35,531 nt of DNA. It comes from a virus. Below the pieces are notes generated by a model. The model was given only the letters and a program-made list of their open reading frames with translations. It was not told where the DNA came from and did no database searches. Each line of letters starts with the position of its first letter. The first letter of the stretch is position 1. Where the stretch lies: positions 1 to 35,531 of the IMG/VR virus record IMGVR_UViG_3300032288_001668. One strand, written 5' to 3'. Shown in pieces: positions 1 to 6,796 of the stretch. Both the position numbers and the translations under genes were made by a program.

Positions 1-591
1 GGAATCTATGGCTTTTTGTCTAAAGCACATATCGACCAGCAGATCAAGATGAACAGTGGTATCGCAACACAGATTCCTGTTATTGAAACACAGATCAACT
101 CTAAAGAACTAACTATTCGAGACCTCGATAAGCAGATTGCAGTTATTGATGATGCTATCAAGAAACTAATCGATACAGGCAAATCTGAAAACGCACTCAA
201 GAATAATGAGAAGCAAACAAGTAAGCGTGATGAGTTAGTAAAGAGAAAAGAGAAAGAAACTGCTGATCTTGTTGCTATCAAGTCCAAGAAGATTGAACTT
301 GAATCTGAAGTCAAAAAGATTGAAGCAGAAGTAGGACCAATCAAATATATTGCTGAGTTGTTTTATGACACATCTGATACAAAACTGCTTGACAAAGCAG
401 TCAGAGGTGTTATAATCATTCTCATCATCGTATTTGATCCTCTTGCTATTTTTCTACTGATAGCATTCAATATTTCGATGAAGCGTAAAGAAGAAGGGAA
501 CATGGAGTACTTGGAAATACCAAAGTCATTTCGTGAGCCTAAGAAAACAAAAAAGAAAAAAGTGGTAGTACAAGATCAAAATGATTTCTAA
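1..591 (+). CDS. Coiled-coil membrane protein, 5'-truncated by the window edge
   Basis: The frame is open from base 1, so this is the C-terminal part of a longer protein. A TTG at 16 could act as a start but has no clear ribosome site, so I treat the gene as partial. The visible part is about 196 residues. It has a long charged heptad-like coiled coil over the first 110 residues. A hydrophobic segment follows (VRGVIIILIIVFDPLAIFLL), and then a basic tail with a K-rich cluster. The pattern of coiled coil, one membrane segment and a short basic tail is shared by conserved membrane proteins of T4-like marine phages, whose function is unknown. The gene lies just upstream of uvsX. The TAA stop is directly followed by ATA, giving a TAAATA late-promoter-like core. 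I am sure it is coding and unsure of its role. Confidence 0.75.
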   Translation, partial: GIYGFLSKAHIDQQIKMNSGIATQIPVIETQINSKELTIRDLDKQIAVIDDAIKKLIDTGKSENALKNNEKQTSKRDELVKRKEKETADLVAIKSKKIELESEVKKIEAEVGPIKYIAELFYDTSDTKLLDKAVRGVIIILIIVFDPLAIFLLIAFNISMKRKEEGNMEYLEIPKSFREPKKTKKKKVVVQDQNDF

Positions 592-597
592 ATAGAG

Positions 598-617
598 TGT
601 GGGCGAGATTGCCCACA
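598..617 (+). promoter_or_regulatory. Hairpin in the uvsX leader
   Basis: A perfect 7-bp stem (TGTGGGC with GCCCACA) closes a 6-base loop in the 48-base gap before uvsX. No T-run follows, so it is unlikely to be a strong intrinsic terminator. It ends about 10 bases before the uvsX ribosome site, so it may stabilise the 5' end of the mRNA or act in translational control. The structure is seen directly; the role is inference. Confidence 0.5.
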
Positions 618-639
618 TTCACATTCTAAGGAGAACCTT

Positions 640-1692
640 ATGTCTGATATCTTTTCTGACCTGCTCAAAGAAGCAGGCAACGAATACGCTGGTATTGCTG
701 AAGATGGTGTTGAAGCAGGTGACATCACAGGCTATATCAGTACCGGCTCTTATTCTCTCAATGCACTACTCTCTGGTTCAATCTACGGTGGCTTCCCTGC
801 AAATAAAGTCACTGCTCTAGCTGGTGAACCATCGACTGGCAAGACCTTCTATGCCATGAACATCTGTCGAGAGTTTCTCAAAGCAAATCCCACAGGCTTT
901 ATCTTTTACTTCGAATCGGAATCTGCGATCTCAAAGCAGATGCTATCTGATCGTGGTATCGATACAAAGCGTATGGCAATTGTGCCTGTAGCGACAATTC
1001 AAGAGTTTCGCACACAGTCAATCAAGATCCTCGATAAGTACATGCTGCGTGAAAAAGGTGATAAGAGTGAGAAGCCACCAATGCTTTTCGTTCTAGATTC
1101 TCTAGGCAATCTATCAACTGAAAAAGAAGTTGCGGATATGTCTGAAGGCAAAGACACACGAGACATGACTCGGGCACAGTTGATCCGTGGTGCATTTCGT
1201 GTGCTCACACTCAAGCTCGGTAAAGCAAAGGTGCCATTGATCGTAACCAATCACGTTTATGATGTAGTTGGTTCATATGTTCCTGTGAAGAAGATGGGTG
1301 GTGGCTCTGGTCTAGAGTATGCAGCATCTACCATCGTGTTTCTATCCAAGAAGAAAGACAAGACTGACAACGAGGTAACAGGTGCAATCGTCACTGCTGT
1401 TCTCAAGAAGGCTCGATTGACGATTGAGAACAAGAAGGTCGAAACACTGCTAGAATACACAGACGGTCTTGATCCATACTATGGTCTGCTTGATCTTGCA
1501 GAGAAGTTTGGTATCTTCAAGAAGGTATCAACTCGATTCGAACTACCAAGTGGTGACAAGGTGTTTGAGTCTGCCATTCTCAAGAATCCAGAGAAGTATT
1601 TCACTCAAGAAATTTTAGATCAAATCGACGAGAAATGTAAAGATGAGTTTCTATATGGCAAAACTAATGTAATGGTGGAGACTGAAGAATGA
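640..1692 (+). CDS. uvsX: UvsX/RecA-type recombinase
   Basis: This is a 350-residue RecA-fold strand-exchange ATPase of the T4 UvsX type. It coats single-stranded DNA and drives recombination-dependent replication and repair. Walker A is GEPSTGKT at residues 62-69. The putative catalytic Glu lies in the FESES strand near 92. Walker B is LFVLD at 149-153, and a downstream TNHVYD strand matches the RecA motif region. The length is close to UvsX (about 390) and RecA (about 350). The start follows a strong ribosome site (AAGGAG, about 7 bases away). The stop overlaps the next start (ATGA), so it forms a unit with the small gene and the helicase that follow, as recombination and helicase genes do in T4-like phages. 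None of its 11 Arg codons is AGA, unlike the late genes of this window. Confidence 0.95.
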   Translation: MSDIFSDLLKEAGNEYAGIAEDGVEAGDITGYISTGSYSLNALLSGSIYGGFPANKVTALAGEPSTGKTFYAMNICREFLKANPTGFIFYFESESAISKQMLSDRGIDTKRMAIVPVATIQEFRTQSIKILDKYMLREKGDKSEKPPMLFVLDSLGNLSTEKEVADMSEGKDTRDMTRAQLIRGAFRVLTLKLGKAKVPLIVTNHVYDVVGSYVPVKKMGGGSGLEYAASTIVFLSKKKDKTDNEVTGAIVTAVLKKARLTIENKKVETLLEYTDGLDPYYGLLDLAEKFGIFKKVSTRFELPSGDKVFESAILKNPEKYFTQEILDQIDEKCKDEFLYGKTNVMVETEE

Positions 1693-1991
1693 TTGTTGGC
1701 GAAGACTTCAAATTTCGTGATGATATCAAAGCAGACACAGCACCAATCGAAATCTTGACTGAACCGTACAAAGGTGTTATACTACGTTACACTAAAGTCG
1801 GCATCAAGGAAGAAGAAGAGAACGATAATGTGCTTCTTCAATTTGAGTATGAACTGATTGAGATGGGTGAACACACTGAAACAAAACTTCGTCGAGATGT
1901 AAAGTTTCAAGAGTTTGCTGGTCTGATTTTGAATGCGTTGCTTCTCGAATCCTTAGAGGCTGAAGAGAAAGATCAAAAGGAAAAAGAATGA
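1689..1991 (+). CDS. Small conserved protein between uvsX and helicase
   Basis: This encodes a 100-residue protein of unknown function. It overlaps uvsX by 4 bases upstream and the helicase by 4 bases downstream, so all three are probably translated as a coupled unit. The sequence is mixed alpha/beta with an acidic stretch (IKEEEEN) and a highly charged C-terminus ending in KEKE. No enzyme motif or membrane segment is visible. Its position suggests a role linked to recombination or replication, perhaps a loader, a single-strand-binding helper or a modulator. That is inference from context only. I do not recognise the family with certainty. Confidence 0.8.
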   Translation: MIVGEDFKFRDDIKADTAPIEILTEPYKGVILRYTKVGIKEEEENDNVLLQFEYELIEMGEHTETKLRRDVKFQEFAGLILNALLLESLEAEEKDQKEKE

Positions 1992-3355
1992 ACATTGAAA
2001 AGATTGTCTTGAAGAATCTGTTCTTAAATGAAGCATACACAAGAAAGGTTCTGCCATTCATCAAAGACGAATACTTTCTTGCTGAGGAAGATAGAACACT
2101 TTTTAAGACAATCAAAGATTTTCTGTTGAAGTTCAACACTCAACCAACGTTTGATGCTTTGCGTCTCGAGGTTGAATCAAAGGAAAATCTAAGGGAAGAT
2201 ACAGTCAATCAAATTGTTACTTCTCTCAAGGAGTTTCATGCTTCCGAAGAGAAGACTAACATTGATTGGCTTGTATCTTCTACTGAACAGTTTTGCCAAG
2301 AGAAAGCAATCTATAACGCCATCATGAAGTCGATTGATATCATGAACAGCAAAGGCAAGGAGAGTAAGGGTGCAATCCCTACTCTTCTTTCTGATGCGTT
2401 GGCTATCTCATTTGATCCTAATGTTGGTCACGACTATCTCGAACAGTATGACGAACGATATGAGTATTATCATCGAGTTCAAGAGAAGATTCCGTTTGAC
2501 CTTGAGTATTTCAATAAGATCACAAAAGATGGATTGCCCAAGAAGACTTTGAACATTGCGTTGGCAGGTACAGGTGTTGGTAAGTCGTTGTTTATGTGCC
2601 ATGTTGCGGCATCATGCCTCAATCAAGGCAAGAACGTTCTGTATATCACCCTTGAGTTGGCTGAAGAAGAAGTAGCCAAGCGTATCGATGCCAATCTCAT
2701 GAACATCTCGTTTGAAGATTTGATGGTATTGCATCAAGACAACTATATGAAGAAGGCTGAGTCAATCAAGAAGAAGACCAATGGCAAACTTATCATCAAA
2801 GAATATCCAACAGCGTCAGCATCAACGATCCATTTCAAGGCTCTGTTGAATGAACTTAGTCTCAAAAAGACATTCAAGCCAGATATCATCTTTGTTGATT
2901 ATCTCAATATCTGTAGTTCAGCACGAATCAAGCCAGGTGGCAATGTCAACTCATATACCTACATCAAGTCAATTGCCGAAGAGCTTCGTGGTCTAGCCGT
3001 AGAGTTTGAAGTCCCGTTGGTGAGTGCAACACAAACGACACGATCTGGTTATGTGAGTTCCGACATCGGTCTTGAAGATACGTCCGAGTCGTTTGGTCTA
3101 CCAGCCACAGCCGATTTCATGTTTGCGTTGATCTCGACAGAGGAACTTGAAGAACTTGGTCAAATCTTGGTCAAACAGTTGAAGAATCGATACAATGATC
3201 CTTCTACAAACAAACGGTTCGTAATAGGTATTGACAGGAGCAAAATGAAGTTGTATGATGTAGAATCTTCCGCACAAGCAGATATCGTGGATTCTGGACA
3301 AGTTCCAAATCAAGTAGAAGCCAAGAATAAGTTCAAAGCATTGAAGGTGGTCTGA
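1988..3355 (+). CDS. Replicative DNA helicase, DnaB/gp41 type
   Basis: This is a 455-residue hexameric replicative helicase of the DnaB/T4 gp41 superfamily, which moves on the lagging strand and pairs with the primase at 32999. The N-terminal 150 residues form the helical domain. The RecA-like core has Walker A at 193-200 (AGTGVGKS), the TLELAEEE strand at 221-228 and Walker B at 300-304 (IIFVD, followed by YLNI). The SATQTTRSG segment matches the conserved DnaB motif after Walker B, and KNRYNDP resembles the arginine-finger region. The length agrees with gp41 (475). The start overlaps the upstream stop and its own stop overlaps the next ATG (TGATG), which indicates an operon. Confidence 0.93.
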   Translation: MNIEKIVLKNLFLNEAYTRKVLPFIKDEYFLAEEDRTLFKTIKDFLLKFNTQPTFDALRLEVESKENLREDTVNQIVTSLKEFHASEEKTNIDWLVSSTEQFCQEKAIYNAIMKSIDIMNSKGKESKGAIPTLLSDALAISFDPNVGHDYLEQYDERYEYYHRVQEKIPFDLEYFNKITKDGLPKKTLNIALAGTGVGKSLFMCHVAASCLNQGKNVLYITLELAEEEVAKRIDANLMNISFEDLMVLHQDNYMKKAESIKKKTNGKLIIKEYPTASASTIHFKALLNELSLKKTFKPDIIFVDYLNICSSARIKPGGNVNSYTYIKSIAEELRGLAVEFEVPLVSATQTTRSGYVSSDIGLEDTSESFGLPATADFMFALISTEELEELGQILVKQLKNRYNDPSTNKRFVIGIDRSKMKLYDVESSAQADIVDSGQVPNQVEAKNKFKALKVV

Positions 3356-3600
3356 TGAAATATTCTGTTCATTTGGTAGAAGATAATGAGAATAACTTCT
3401 TTCATGTTGTGTATGAACATGCAACGGAGCAAGTAATCGATTACTTCTTCTTTGAAGACGAAGCAAACGATTACGGACTATTCCTAAATAAAGGTGGTGC
3501 ATTCGATGGCTTTACACCTAAGTTTATCTTGACGGAAATCAAGTACCCGAACAACACGGCAAGTATAAACAGGAAGTTTGAAGATTTGTTAGCTGAATAA
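3355..3600 (+). CDS. Small hypothetical protein after the helicase
   Basis: This is an 81-residue protein that I do not recognise. Its ATG overlaps the helicase stop by one base (TGATG), which implies translational coupling and supports it as real. It starts with a beta-rich segment (YSVHLVEDNENNFFHVVYE) and has an aromatic acidic middle (YFFFEDEANDYG). No Cys, membrane segment or catalytic motif is present. It is the last gene of the uvsX-helicase unit: a new sigma70-like promoter starts 17 bases after its stop. The function is unknown. Confidence 0.7.
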   Translation: MKYSVHLVEDNENNFFHVVYEHATEQVIDYFFFEDEANDYGLFLNKGGAFDGFTPKFILTEIKYPNNTASINRKFEDLLAE

Positions 3601-3616
3601 TTCCCACAATCGTGAC

Positions 3617-3645
3617 TTGACATGGAATGTTTTGCCTGTTATACT
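3617..3645 (+). promoter_or_regulatory. Consensus sigma70-like promoter
   Basis: TTGACA at 3617-3622 and TATACT at 3640-3645 are separated by exactly 17 bases. Transcription would start near 3652, shortly before the AGGAG ribosome site of the metallopeptidase at 3670. It sits in an intergenic gap between two units. Three similar promoters recur in this window (7257, 19498, 32936). Confidence 0.8.
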
Positions 3646-3669
3646 GTGTCTCAATCAACAGGAGCATAC

Positions 3670-4104
3670 ATGGCATATCTACGCATCCGTGGCTACAACG
3701 AAAACTTGACCAAGCGTGAGACGGAACGTGTTATTGACTTGTTTGGAAAACATCTTCTTGGTAAGATGTACAAACATGTTGATATCGATGTTGAGTTCCT
3801 TCGTCTACATGGTATGTGGGGTCGGTGTGGTATCATTGACATCCATAAAGGTAAGTGTCGTGACTTTGTGTTGGAAATCAATAGCAAGCTGTGCAAGAGG
3901 AATCAAATCAAGACCATCGCTCATGAGTTGGTACATCTAAAGCAGTTTGCTCGTGGTGAGTTTATGGATCTAGGTTGTGATGAATACAAGTGGAAGGGCA
4001 GCATCATGCGGTTGCCCGACTCGCAGTACATGAAGTTTCCGTGGGAAGTAGAAGCATACTCCATGGAAAACAAGCTGTATGAAATCTACAAAGAGAACTT
4101 CTAA
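3670..4104 (+). CDS. HExxH putative zinc metallopeptidase (SprT-like)
   Basis: This encodes a 144-residue protein with a zincin motif, HELVH at 85-89, in the helix TIAHELVHLKQFARGE. The later segment PWEVEAYSME may provide the third zinc ligand. SprT-like and related small phage metallopeptidases share this arrangement, but no substrate can be assigned. I chose the ATG at 3670 over the in-frame ATG at 3622. The earlier ATG lies inside the promoter spacer and has no ribosome site, whereas 3670 has GGAG 7 bases upstream. Its stop overlaps the next start (TAATG), coupling it to the deaminase. It has no signal peptide, so it acts in the cytoplasm. A structural rather than catalytic role is possible. 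Confidence 0.8.
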   Translation: MAYLRIRGYNENLTKRETERVIDLFGKHLLGKMYKHVDIDVEFLRLHGMWGRCGIIDIHKGKCRDFVLEINSKLCKRNQIKTIAHELVHLKQFARGEFMDLGCDEYKWKGSIMRLPDSQYMKFPWEVEAYSMENKLYEIYKENF

Positions 4105-4574
4105 TGGGAAACATATTGCCCTACCCGAGAATGCCTGAGGAGCGTAAAAGTTCCTCAGGCGTAAAACACACAAGATACATGAATGTCCTTTCTAAACTAG
4201 CCGCAGACATTCCACAACCCGTTGGTGGTAATGCTAGACTATCAGCCTGTATCGTTTATCGAGGTGATATCGTCTCGTTTGGTATCAACGAAATGAAATC
4301 ACATCCTTTTCAGGCTAAGTATGGTAAGAATGCTGACTCTGTGTTCCTTCATGCCGAAACATCTGCTATCAAGAATGCTCTCAAGTATATTTCACAGGAC
4401 GAACTGGAAAAATCCACGCTATATATTTGTCGTGTAAAGTATATGGATCATACCAAGAAGCAACTTATTTTTGGACTGTCAAGACCATGCCCAGGTTGTT
4501 TTCGATGCATAAACACGTTCAACATCAAGCAAGTTGTTTTTTCACTTGACGGGCATGGTTATGATATGCTATAA
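4104..4574 (+). CDS. Cytidine/deoxycytidylate deaminase-family protein
   Basis: This is a 156-residue zinc deaminase. It carries the signature HAE at 83-85 (FLHAETSAIK) and PCPGC at 128-132, which give the His and two Cys zinc ligands and the catalytic Glu. T4-like phages use dCMP deaminase to make dUMP for thymidylate synthesis, and here ThyX at 34020 would use that product. The sequence is diverged, so a nucleoside or free-base deaminase or an RNA-editing relative remains possible. It is coupled to the upstream peptidase through TAATG. A 9-bp perfect inverted repeat lies inside its first 20 codons. A late promoter overlaps its stop region. Confidence 0.82.
   Translation: MGNILPYPRMPEERKSSSGVKHTRYMNVLSKLAADIPQPVGGNARLSACIVYRGDIVSFGINEMKSHPFQAKYGKNADSVFLHAETSAIKNALKYISQDELEKSTLYICRVKYMDHTKKQLIFGLSRPCPGCFRCINTFNIKQVVFSLDGHGYDML
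4133..4160 (+). repeat. Perfect inverted repeat within the deaminase gene
   Basis: GCCTGAGGA at 4133-4141 is mirrored by TCCTCAGGC at 4152-4160 around a 10-base A-rich loop. It starts 29 bases after the start codon and has no T-run. A 9-bp perfect stem here could slow translating ribosomes or bind a protein. The codons involved encode a Glu/Lys/Ser-rich, probably flexible N-terminus, so the protein sequence puts little demand on them. Confidence 0.55.
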
Positions 4575-4577
4575 ATA
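4570..4577 (+). promoter_or_regulatory. T4-type late promoter (TATAAATA)
   Basis: The exact T4 late promoter -10 octamer TATAAATA lies 27 bases before the start at 4605, overlapping the end of the deaminase gene. T4 late promoters need only this element plus gp55/gp33/clamp. It suggests late expression of the His-rich exported protein and the exported nuclease. Confidence 0.7.
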
Positions 4578-4604
4578 CCGAACATGAACGAAAGGGACAA
4601 CACT

Positions 4605-4886
4605 ATGTTCAAGGTCATCGCTCTTACCACTCTACTAATCTTCTCTACAATCACAGGAACTACCAATGTTCGAGCACAATCTAGCACAGATGAAGTTATC
4701 GTTGGTGCTCTTATCCTTGGTCTGGGTATTGCAGCACTTGCTGAGGGTCGGCGTCACTATCGCAGGCATCACCATCATCACAATCATTATGCTCCTCAAT
4801 ATGTTCCCCATCATTATGCACCTCGGCATCATCTAGATCGTCCTCGGTGGCATCACGAACATAGGCATCATCGTCACCATCGCTAA
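4605..4886 (+). CDS. His-rich exported small protein
   Basis: This 93-residue protein has an N-terminal signal peptide (MFKVIALTTLLIFSTITG, with likely cleavage near VRA-QS). A second hydrophobic, Gly-rich segment follows (VIVGALILGLGIAAL). About 45 residues at the C-terminus are dominated by His, Arg, Pro and Tyr, including a run of five His. The tail could bind divalent metals (Zn, Ni, Cu) or anionic envelope polymers. Short bacterial RcnB/YgdI-like and Gly-zipper proteins look similar. The start at 4605 has a ribosome site (AAAGGGA) 7 bases upstream, whereas an ATG at 4584 has none. It is preceded by a late promoter and followed 14 bases later by the exported nuclease. The role is unknown. 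Confidence 0.7.
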   Translation: MFKVIALTTLLIFSTITGTTNVRAQSSTDEVIVGALILGLGIAALAEGRRHYRRHHHHHNHYAPQYVPHHYAPRHHLDRPRWHHEHRHHRHHR

Positions 4887-4900
4887 TCAGGAATTTTGTC

Positions 4901-5338
4901 ATGAAAAAGATTGTCATCTCTATCCTGCTGTTCCTAGCATCTCTAGGTTCAGCACTCGCCCAACAAGTACATGATTACAAGATCCTACGTGTCATCGATG
5001 GTGATACTGTAGAAATCGAAGCACCATTTCTTCCAGTAGAACTAAAGCAAGTATTCTCATTACGTCTCGTTGGTATCGATACACCCGAAAAGGGTGCTCG
5101 GGCTAAGTGTGAACGTGAGCGGGAACGTGCTGCTGAAGCTAAGAAATTTGTTGAAGATCGTATTGCCGCAGCCAAAAAGGTTCAAGTGTTGCTTGTTGGT
5201 TGGGACAAATACGGCGGTCGTGTTCTTGGTGACGTAGTGCTTGACGGTGAATATCTAAGTCTAACTTTAATCATCAATAACTATGCTGTGATGTACAACG
5301 GTTCTGGCAGAAAGAAGGATTGGTGCGATGGACGCTAA
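4901..5338 (+). CDS. Exported thermonuclease-like (SNase) nuclease
   Basis: This 145-residue protein has a clear signal peptide, with likely cleavage after ALA at 18-20. A staphylococcal-nuclease OB-fold domain follows: VIDGDTVEIE at 31-40, LRLVGIDTPE at 54-63, a Glu/Arg-rich helix at 71-88, and GWDKYGGRVLGDV at 100-112. Arg55 and Arg107 fit the two active-site arginines of SNase, and the Glu-rich KCERERE segment may supply the catalytic acid. The product should be a calcium-dependent nuclease acting in the periplasm or outside the cell. It could degrade released host or competitor DNA. Its C-terminus overlaps the next small gene. It follows the late-promoter-controlled His-rich protein. Confidence 0.85.
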   Translation: MKKIVISILLFLASLGSALAQQVHDYKILRVIDGDTVEIEAPFLPVELKQVFSLRLVGIDTPEKGARAKCERERERAAEAKKFVEDRIAAAKKVQVLLVGWDKYGGRVLGDVVLDGEYLSLTLIINNYAVMYNGSGRKKDWCDGR

Positions 5339-5534
5339 GAAGGATTCTTCATCATTTTGGTCATGCGAATGTATCGGTCCTCAAGAGGGTCAAGAATACT
5401 GTCCATGTGTTCTTGAGATGTATGCCAAAGAGCAACAGTTTAGGGAATCGTATGAATCCATCATGCAGAAACTTTCCGATCTTCAACAAGAGATAGAGAC
5501 CTGTAGCTCAATGGTTAGAGCCGATCGCTCATAA
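5328..5534 (+). CDS. Small Cys-rich protein running into tRNA-Met
   Basis: This encodes a 68-residue protein that overlaps the nuclease end by 11 bases and has AAGGA upstream of its ATG. The N-terminal half has CECIGPQEGQEYCPC, a possible metal-binding Cys cluster, followed by a predicted helix (YAKEQQFRESYESIMQKL...). The last 12 codons and the TAA stop lie inside the tRNA-Met gene, and the stop is formed by bases 5532-5534 of the anticodon loop. Either the protein truly ends there or the original 3' end was replaced when the tRNA arrived. I do not recognise a family. Coding status is likely but not proven. Confidence 0.55.
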   Translation: MDAKKDSSSFWSCECIGPQEGQEYCPCVLEMYAKEQQFRESYESIMQKLSDLQQEIETCSSMVRADRS

Positions 5535-5572
5535 CGGTTTGGTTGGGGGTTCGAGTCCCTCCAGGTCTACCA
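5497..5572 (+). tRNA. tRNA-Met or tRNA-Ile2 (anticodon CAT)
   Basis: A full cloverleaf can be drawn. The acceptor stem AGACCTG pairs with CAGGTCT. The D stem GCTC/GAGC pairs, and the anticodon stem is followed by loop CTCATAA with CAT at 5530-5532. The T arm is GGGGG TTCGAGT CCCTC, the discriminator is A and the CCA end is encoded. CAT may mean elongator Met or, with lysidine modification, Ile reading ATA; sequence alone does not decide. It overlaps the 3' end of the upstream coding sequence. Confidence 0.9.
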
Positions 5573-5576
5573 AATA

Positions 5577-5669
5577 GGGCGATAGCACAGGTGTGCGGGA
5601 GAGATTTATAAACTCTTATAGCGGCAGATTACCGTTCTCGGGAAGGCTCGATACCTTCATCGCCTACCA
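5577..5669 (+). tRNA. Type II-like tRNA with unusual anticodon arm
   Basis: The 7-bp acceptor stem GGGCGAT/ATCGCCT, the T arm (GAAGG, loop CTCGATA, CCTTC) and the encoded ACCA end support a tRNA of 93 bases. The D arm is a compact GCAC-AGGT-GTGC hairpin. A long variable region with its own stem (GCGG/CCGT near 5621-5634) points to the Leu/Ser/Tyr class. The anticodon arm is odd. GAGAG/CTCTT encloses a 9-base loop ATTTATAAA. Forcing a 7-base loop leaves a mismatch and gives TAT or ATA. I cannot assign the amino acid. It could be a degenerate or atypical tRNA. Confidence 0.6.
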
Positions 5670-5672
5670 TAA

Positions 5673-5747
5673 GCACTATTGGTGAACTGGCTATCATATC
5701 GGTCTGTCGAACCGGAGTAGAGGGATCGAAACCCTCATAGTGCGCCA
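5673..5747 (+). tRNA. tRNA-Asp (GTC)
   Basis: The acceptor stem GCACTAT pairs with ATAGTGC. The anticodon stem TCGGT/ACCGG closes the loop CTGTCGA with GTC at 5706-5708. The T arm is GAGGG ATCGAAA CCCTC. The G discriminator, an Asp identity element, and an encoded CCA complete a 75-base tRNA. It lies 3 bases after the previous tRNA. Confidence 0.92.
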
Positions 5748-5764
5748 ACTATATACTTCTTTAT

Positions 5765-5839
5765 TCCAGCGTAGCTCAACGGTAGAGCAATCGGCTGTTA
5801 ACCGATTGGTTATAGGTTCGAATCCTATCGCTGGAGCCA
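5765..5839 (+). tRNA. tRNA-Asn (GTT)
   Basis: The acceptor stem TCCAGCG/CGCTGGA, a D arm GCTC/GAGC, the anticodon loop CTGTTAA with GTT at 5797-5799, a T arm with TTCGAAT, a G discriminator and an encoded CCA give a standard 75-base tRNA-Asn. It is the last of four tRNA-like genes packed between 5497 and 5839. The bases between them hold no other feature that I can see. Confidence 0.95.
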
Positions 5840-5855
5840 ATTCAAAGGAAAATCT

Positions 5856-6713
5856 ATGACTATTATTGACAAGTCCACTTACTTCGTGGGCAATGACACT
5901 GGAATTCTTCTCATTCATGGTCTTGGTGGTACTCCTGTTGAAATGCGTTATATCGCTAATGGACTACATCGTGCAGGTTACACAGTCTATTGCTGCCAAC
6001 TTGCAGGACATTGTGGTTCACCTGAAGACCTACAAAAAGTTACATGGAAAGACTGGCTTGTCTCAGTCGAACAAGCACTAGACAAGATGAAACATTGCAA
6101 GAAGGTGTTCGTTGGTGGACTATCAGCAGGATCATTGCTGGCTCTGTATCTCGCAGAGAAATATCCTAAGCGTATCTCTGGTTGCCTGCTTTACTCACCA
6201 ACACTTGTTCTCAACGGCTGGTCACTGCCATTCTATATGAAGTGGCTTCGTCATTTGCGTCCATGGATGATGATGTTTGACATGATGCTATCTGAGCGTC
6301 ATCCACATGGCATCAAGGATGATCGTGTGCGAAACATGATCGTCAATTCTATGCAAAGCAACACAACTGATGCTGGCACATTCTACACACCACTATCAAC
6401 GATGATTCAATTCAATTGTTTGTCTGCGTACATGCGTAAGCGATTGAGTAACATCAAAGTTCCTCTCATTACATTCCATCCACGTGAAGATGATTTTGCT
6501 CATATCTCCAACTCAGAGGAGATTGTCAGAAAGTCATCCGGTCGTGCGGAGTTAGTTGTGCTCGATGACTGCTATCATATTATTGTGCTTGACAGGCAGC
6601 GAGACATTGTGCTATATAAGAGTCTAGAGTATGTCTCTTCGTTTCTTTCAGCGGAACGAAAAGATCGTGAGAAGAAAGTTCTACAGTATAGGTCACGTAG
6701 TTCAGTTGGATAG
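5856..6713 (+). CDS. Alpha/beta hydrolase (carboxylesterase-like)
   Basis: This is a 285-residue cytoplasmic serine hydrolase of the carboxylesterase/monoacylglycerol lipase type. The oxyanion loop HGLGG is at 21-25. The nucleophile elbow GGLSAG at 87-92 makes Ser90 the nucleophile. An acid follows near Asp212/Asp213 (HPREDDF), and His241 lies in DDCYHIIVLD. A Met/Trp-rich cap occupies about 125-160. The substrate is unknown; it might be a host lipid, an acyl ester or a small signal molecule. The start has AAAGGA upstream. The last codons and the TAG stop (6711-6713) lie inside the following tRNA-Arg, so the C-terminal tail was probably captured from tRNA sequence. A second, unrelated-looking hydrolase of the same fold lies at 7829. 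Confidence 0.87.
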   Translation: MTIIDKSTYFVGNDTGILLIHGLGGTPVEMRYIANGLHRAGYTVYCCQLAGHCGSPEDLQKVTWKDWLVSVEQALDKMKHCKKVFVGGLSAGSLLALYLAEKYPKRISGCLLYSPTLVLNGWSLPFYMKWLRHLRPWMMMFDMMLSERHPHGIKDDRVRNMIVNSMQSNTTDAGTFYTPLSTMIQFNCLSAYMRKRLSNIKVPLITFHPREDDFAHISNSEEIVRKSSGRAELVVLDDCYHIIVLDRQRDIVLYKSLEYVSSFLSAERKDREKKVLQYRSRSSVG

Positions 6714-6767
6714 AACAACGGATTTCTAATCCGTATGTCGCAGGTTCGAGTCCTGCCGTGATCGCCA
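6691..6767 (+). tRNA. tRNA-Arg (TCT)
   Basis: The acceptor stem GGTCACG pairs with CGTGATC (one G-T pair). The D arm is TTC/GAA. The anticodon stem ACGGA/TCCGT closes the loop TTTCTAA, with TCT at 6726-6728 within that loop. The T arm is GCAGG TTCGAGT CCTGC, with a G discriminator and an encoded CCA. It reads AGA/AGG codons. AGA dominates in the late genes of this window and is absent from uvsX, so this tRNA probably supports late translation. It overlaps the hydrolase 3' end by 23 bases. Confidence 0.93.
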
Positions 6768-6796
6768 CTTCTCGTAAACAATCAAGGAAAAATAAA

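Noticed and set aside
598-617. Hairpin before uvsX as an intrinsic terminator
   Set aside because: No T-run follows the stem, so it is listed as a leader hairpin instead.
599-820. Open frame of 73 codons at the uvsX start on the + strand
   Set aside because: It overlaps uvsX in another frame, has no ribosome site or motif, and uvsX has a strong site and clear Walker motifs.
3622-3669. Upstream start for the metallopeptidase at 3622
   Set aside because: The ATG is inside the promoter spacer, upstream of the predicted transcript start, and lacks a ribosome site.
5694-5918. Minus-strand frame across tRNA-Asp and tRNA-Asn
   Set aside because: The translation contains the GFEPITNRLT-type string typical of antisense tRNA T arms; it is an artefact of tRNA genes.
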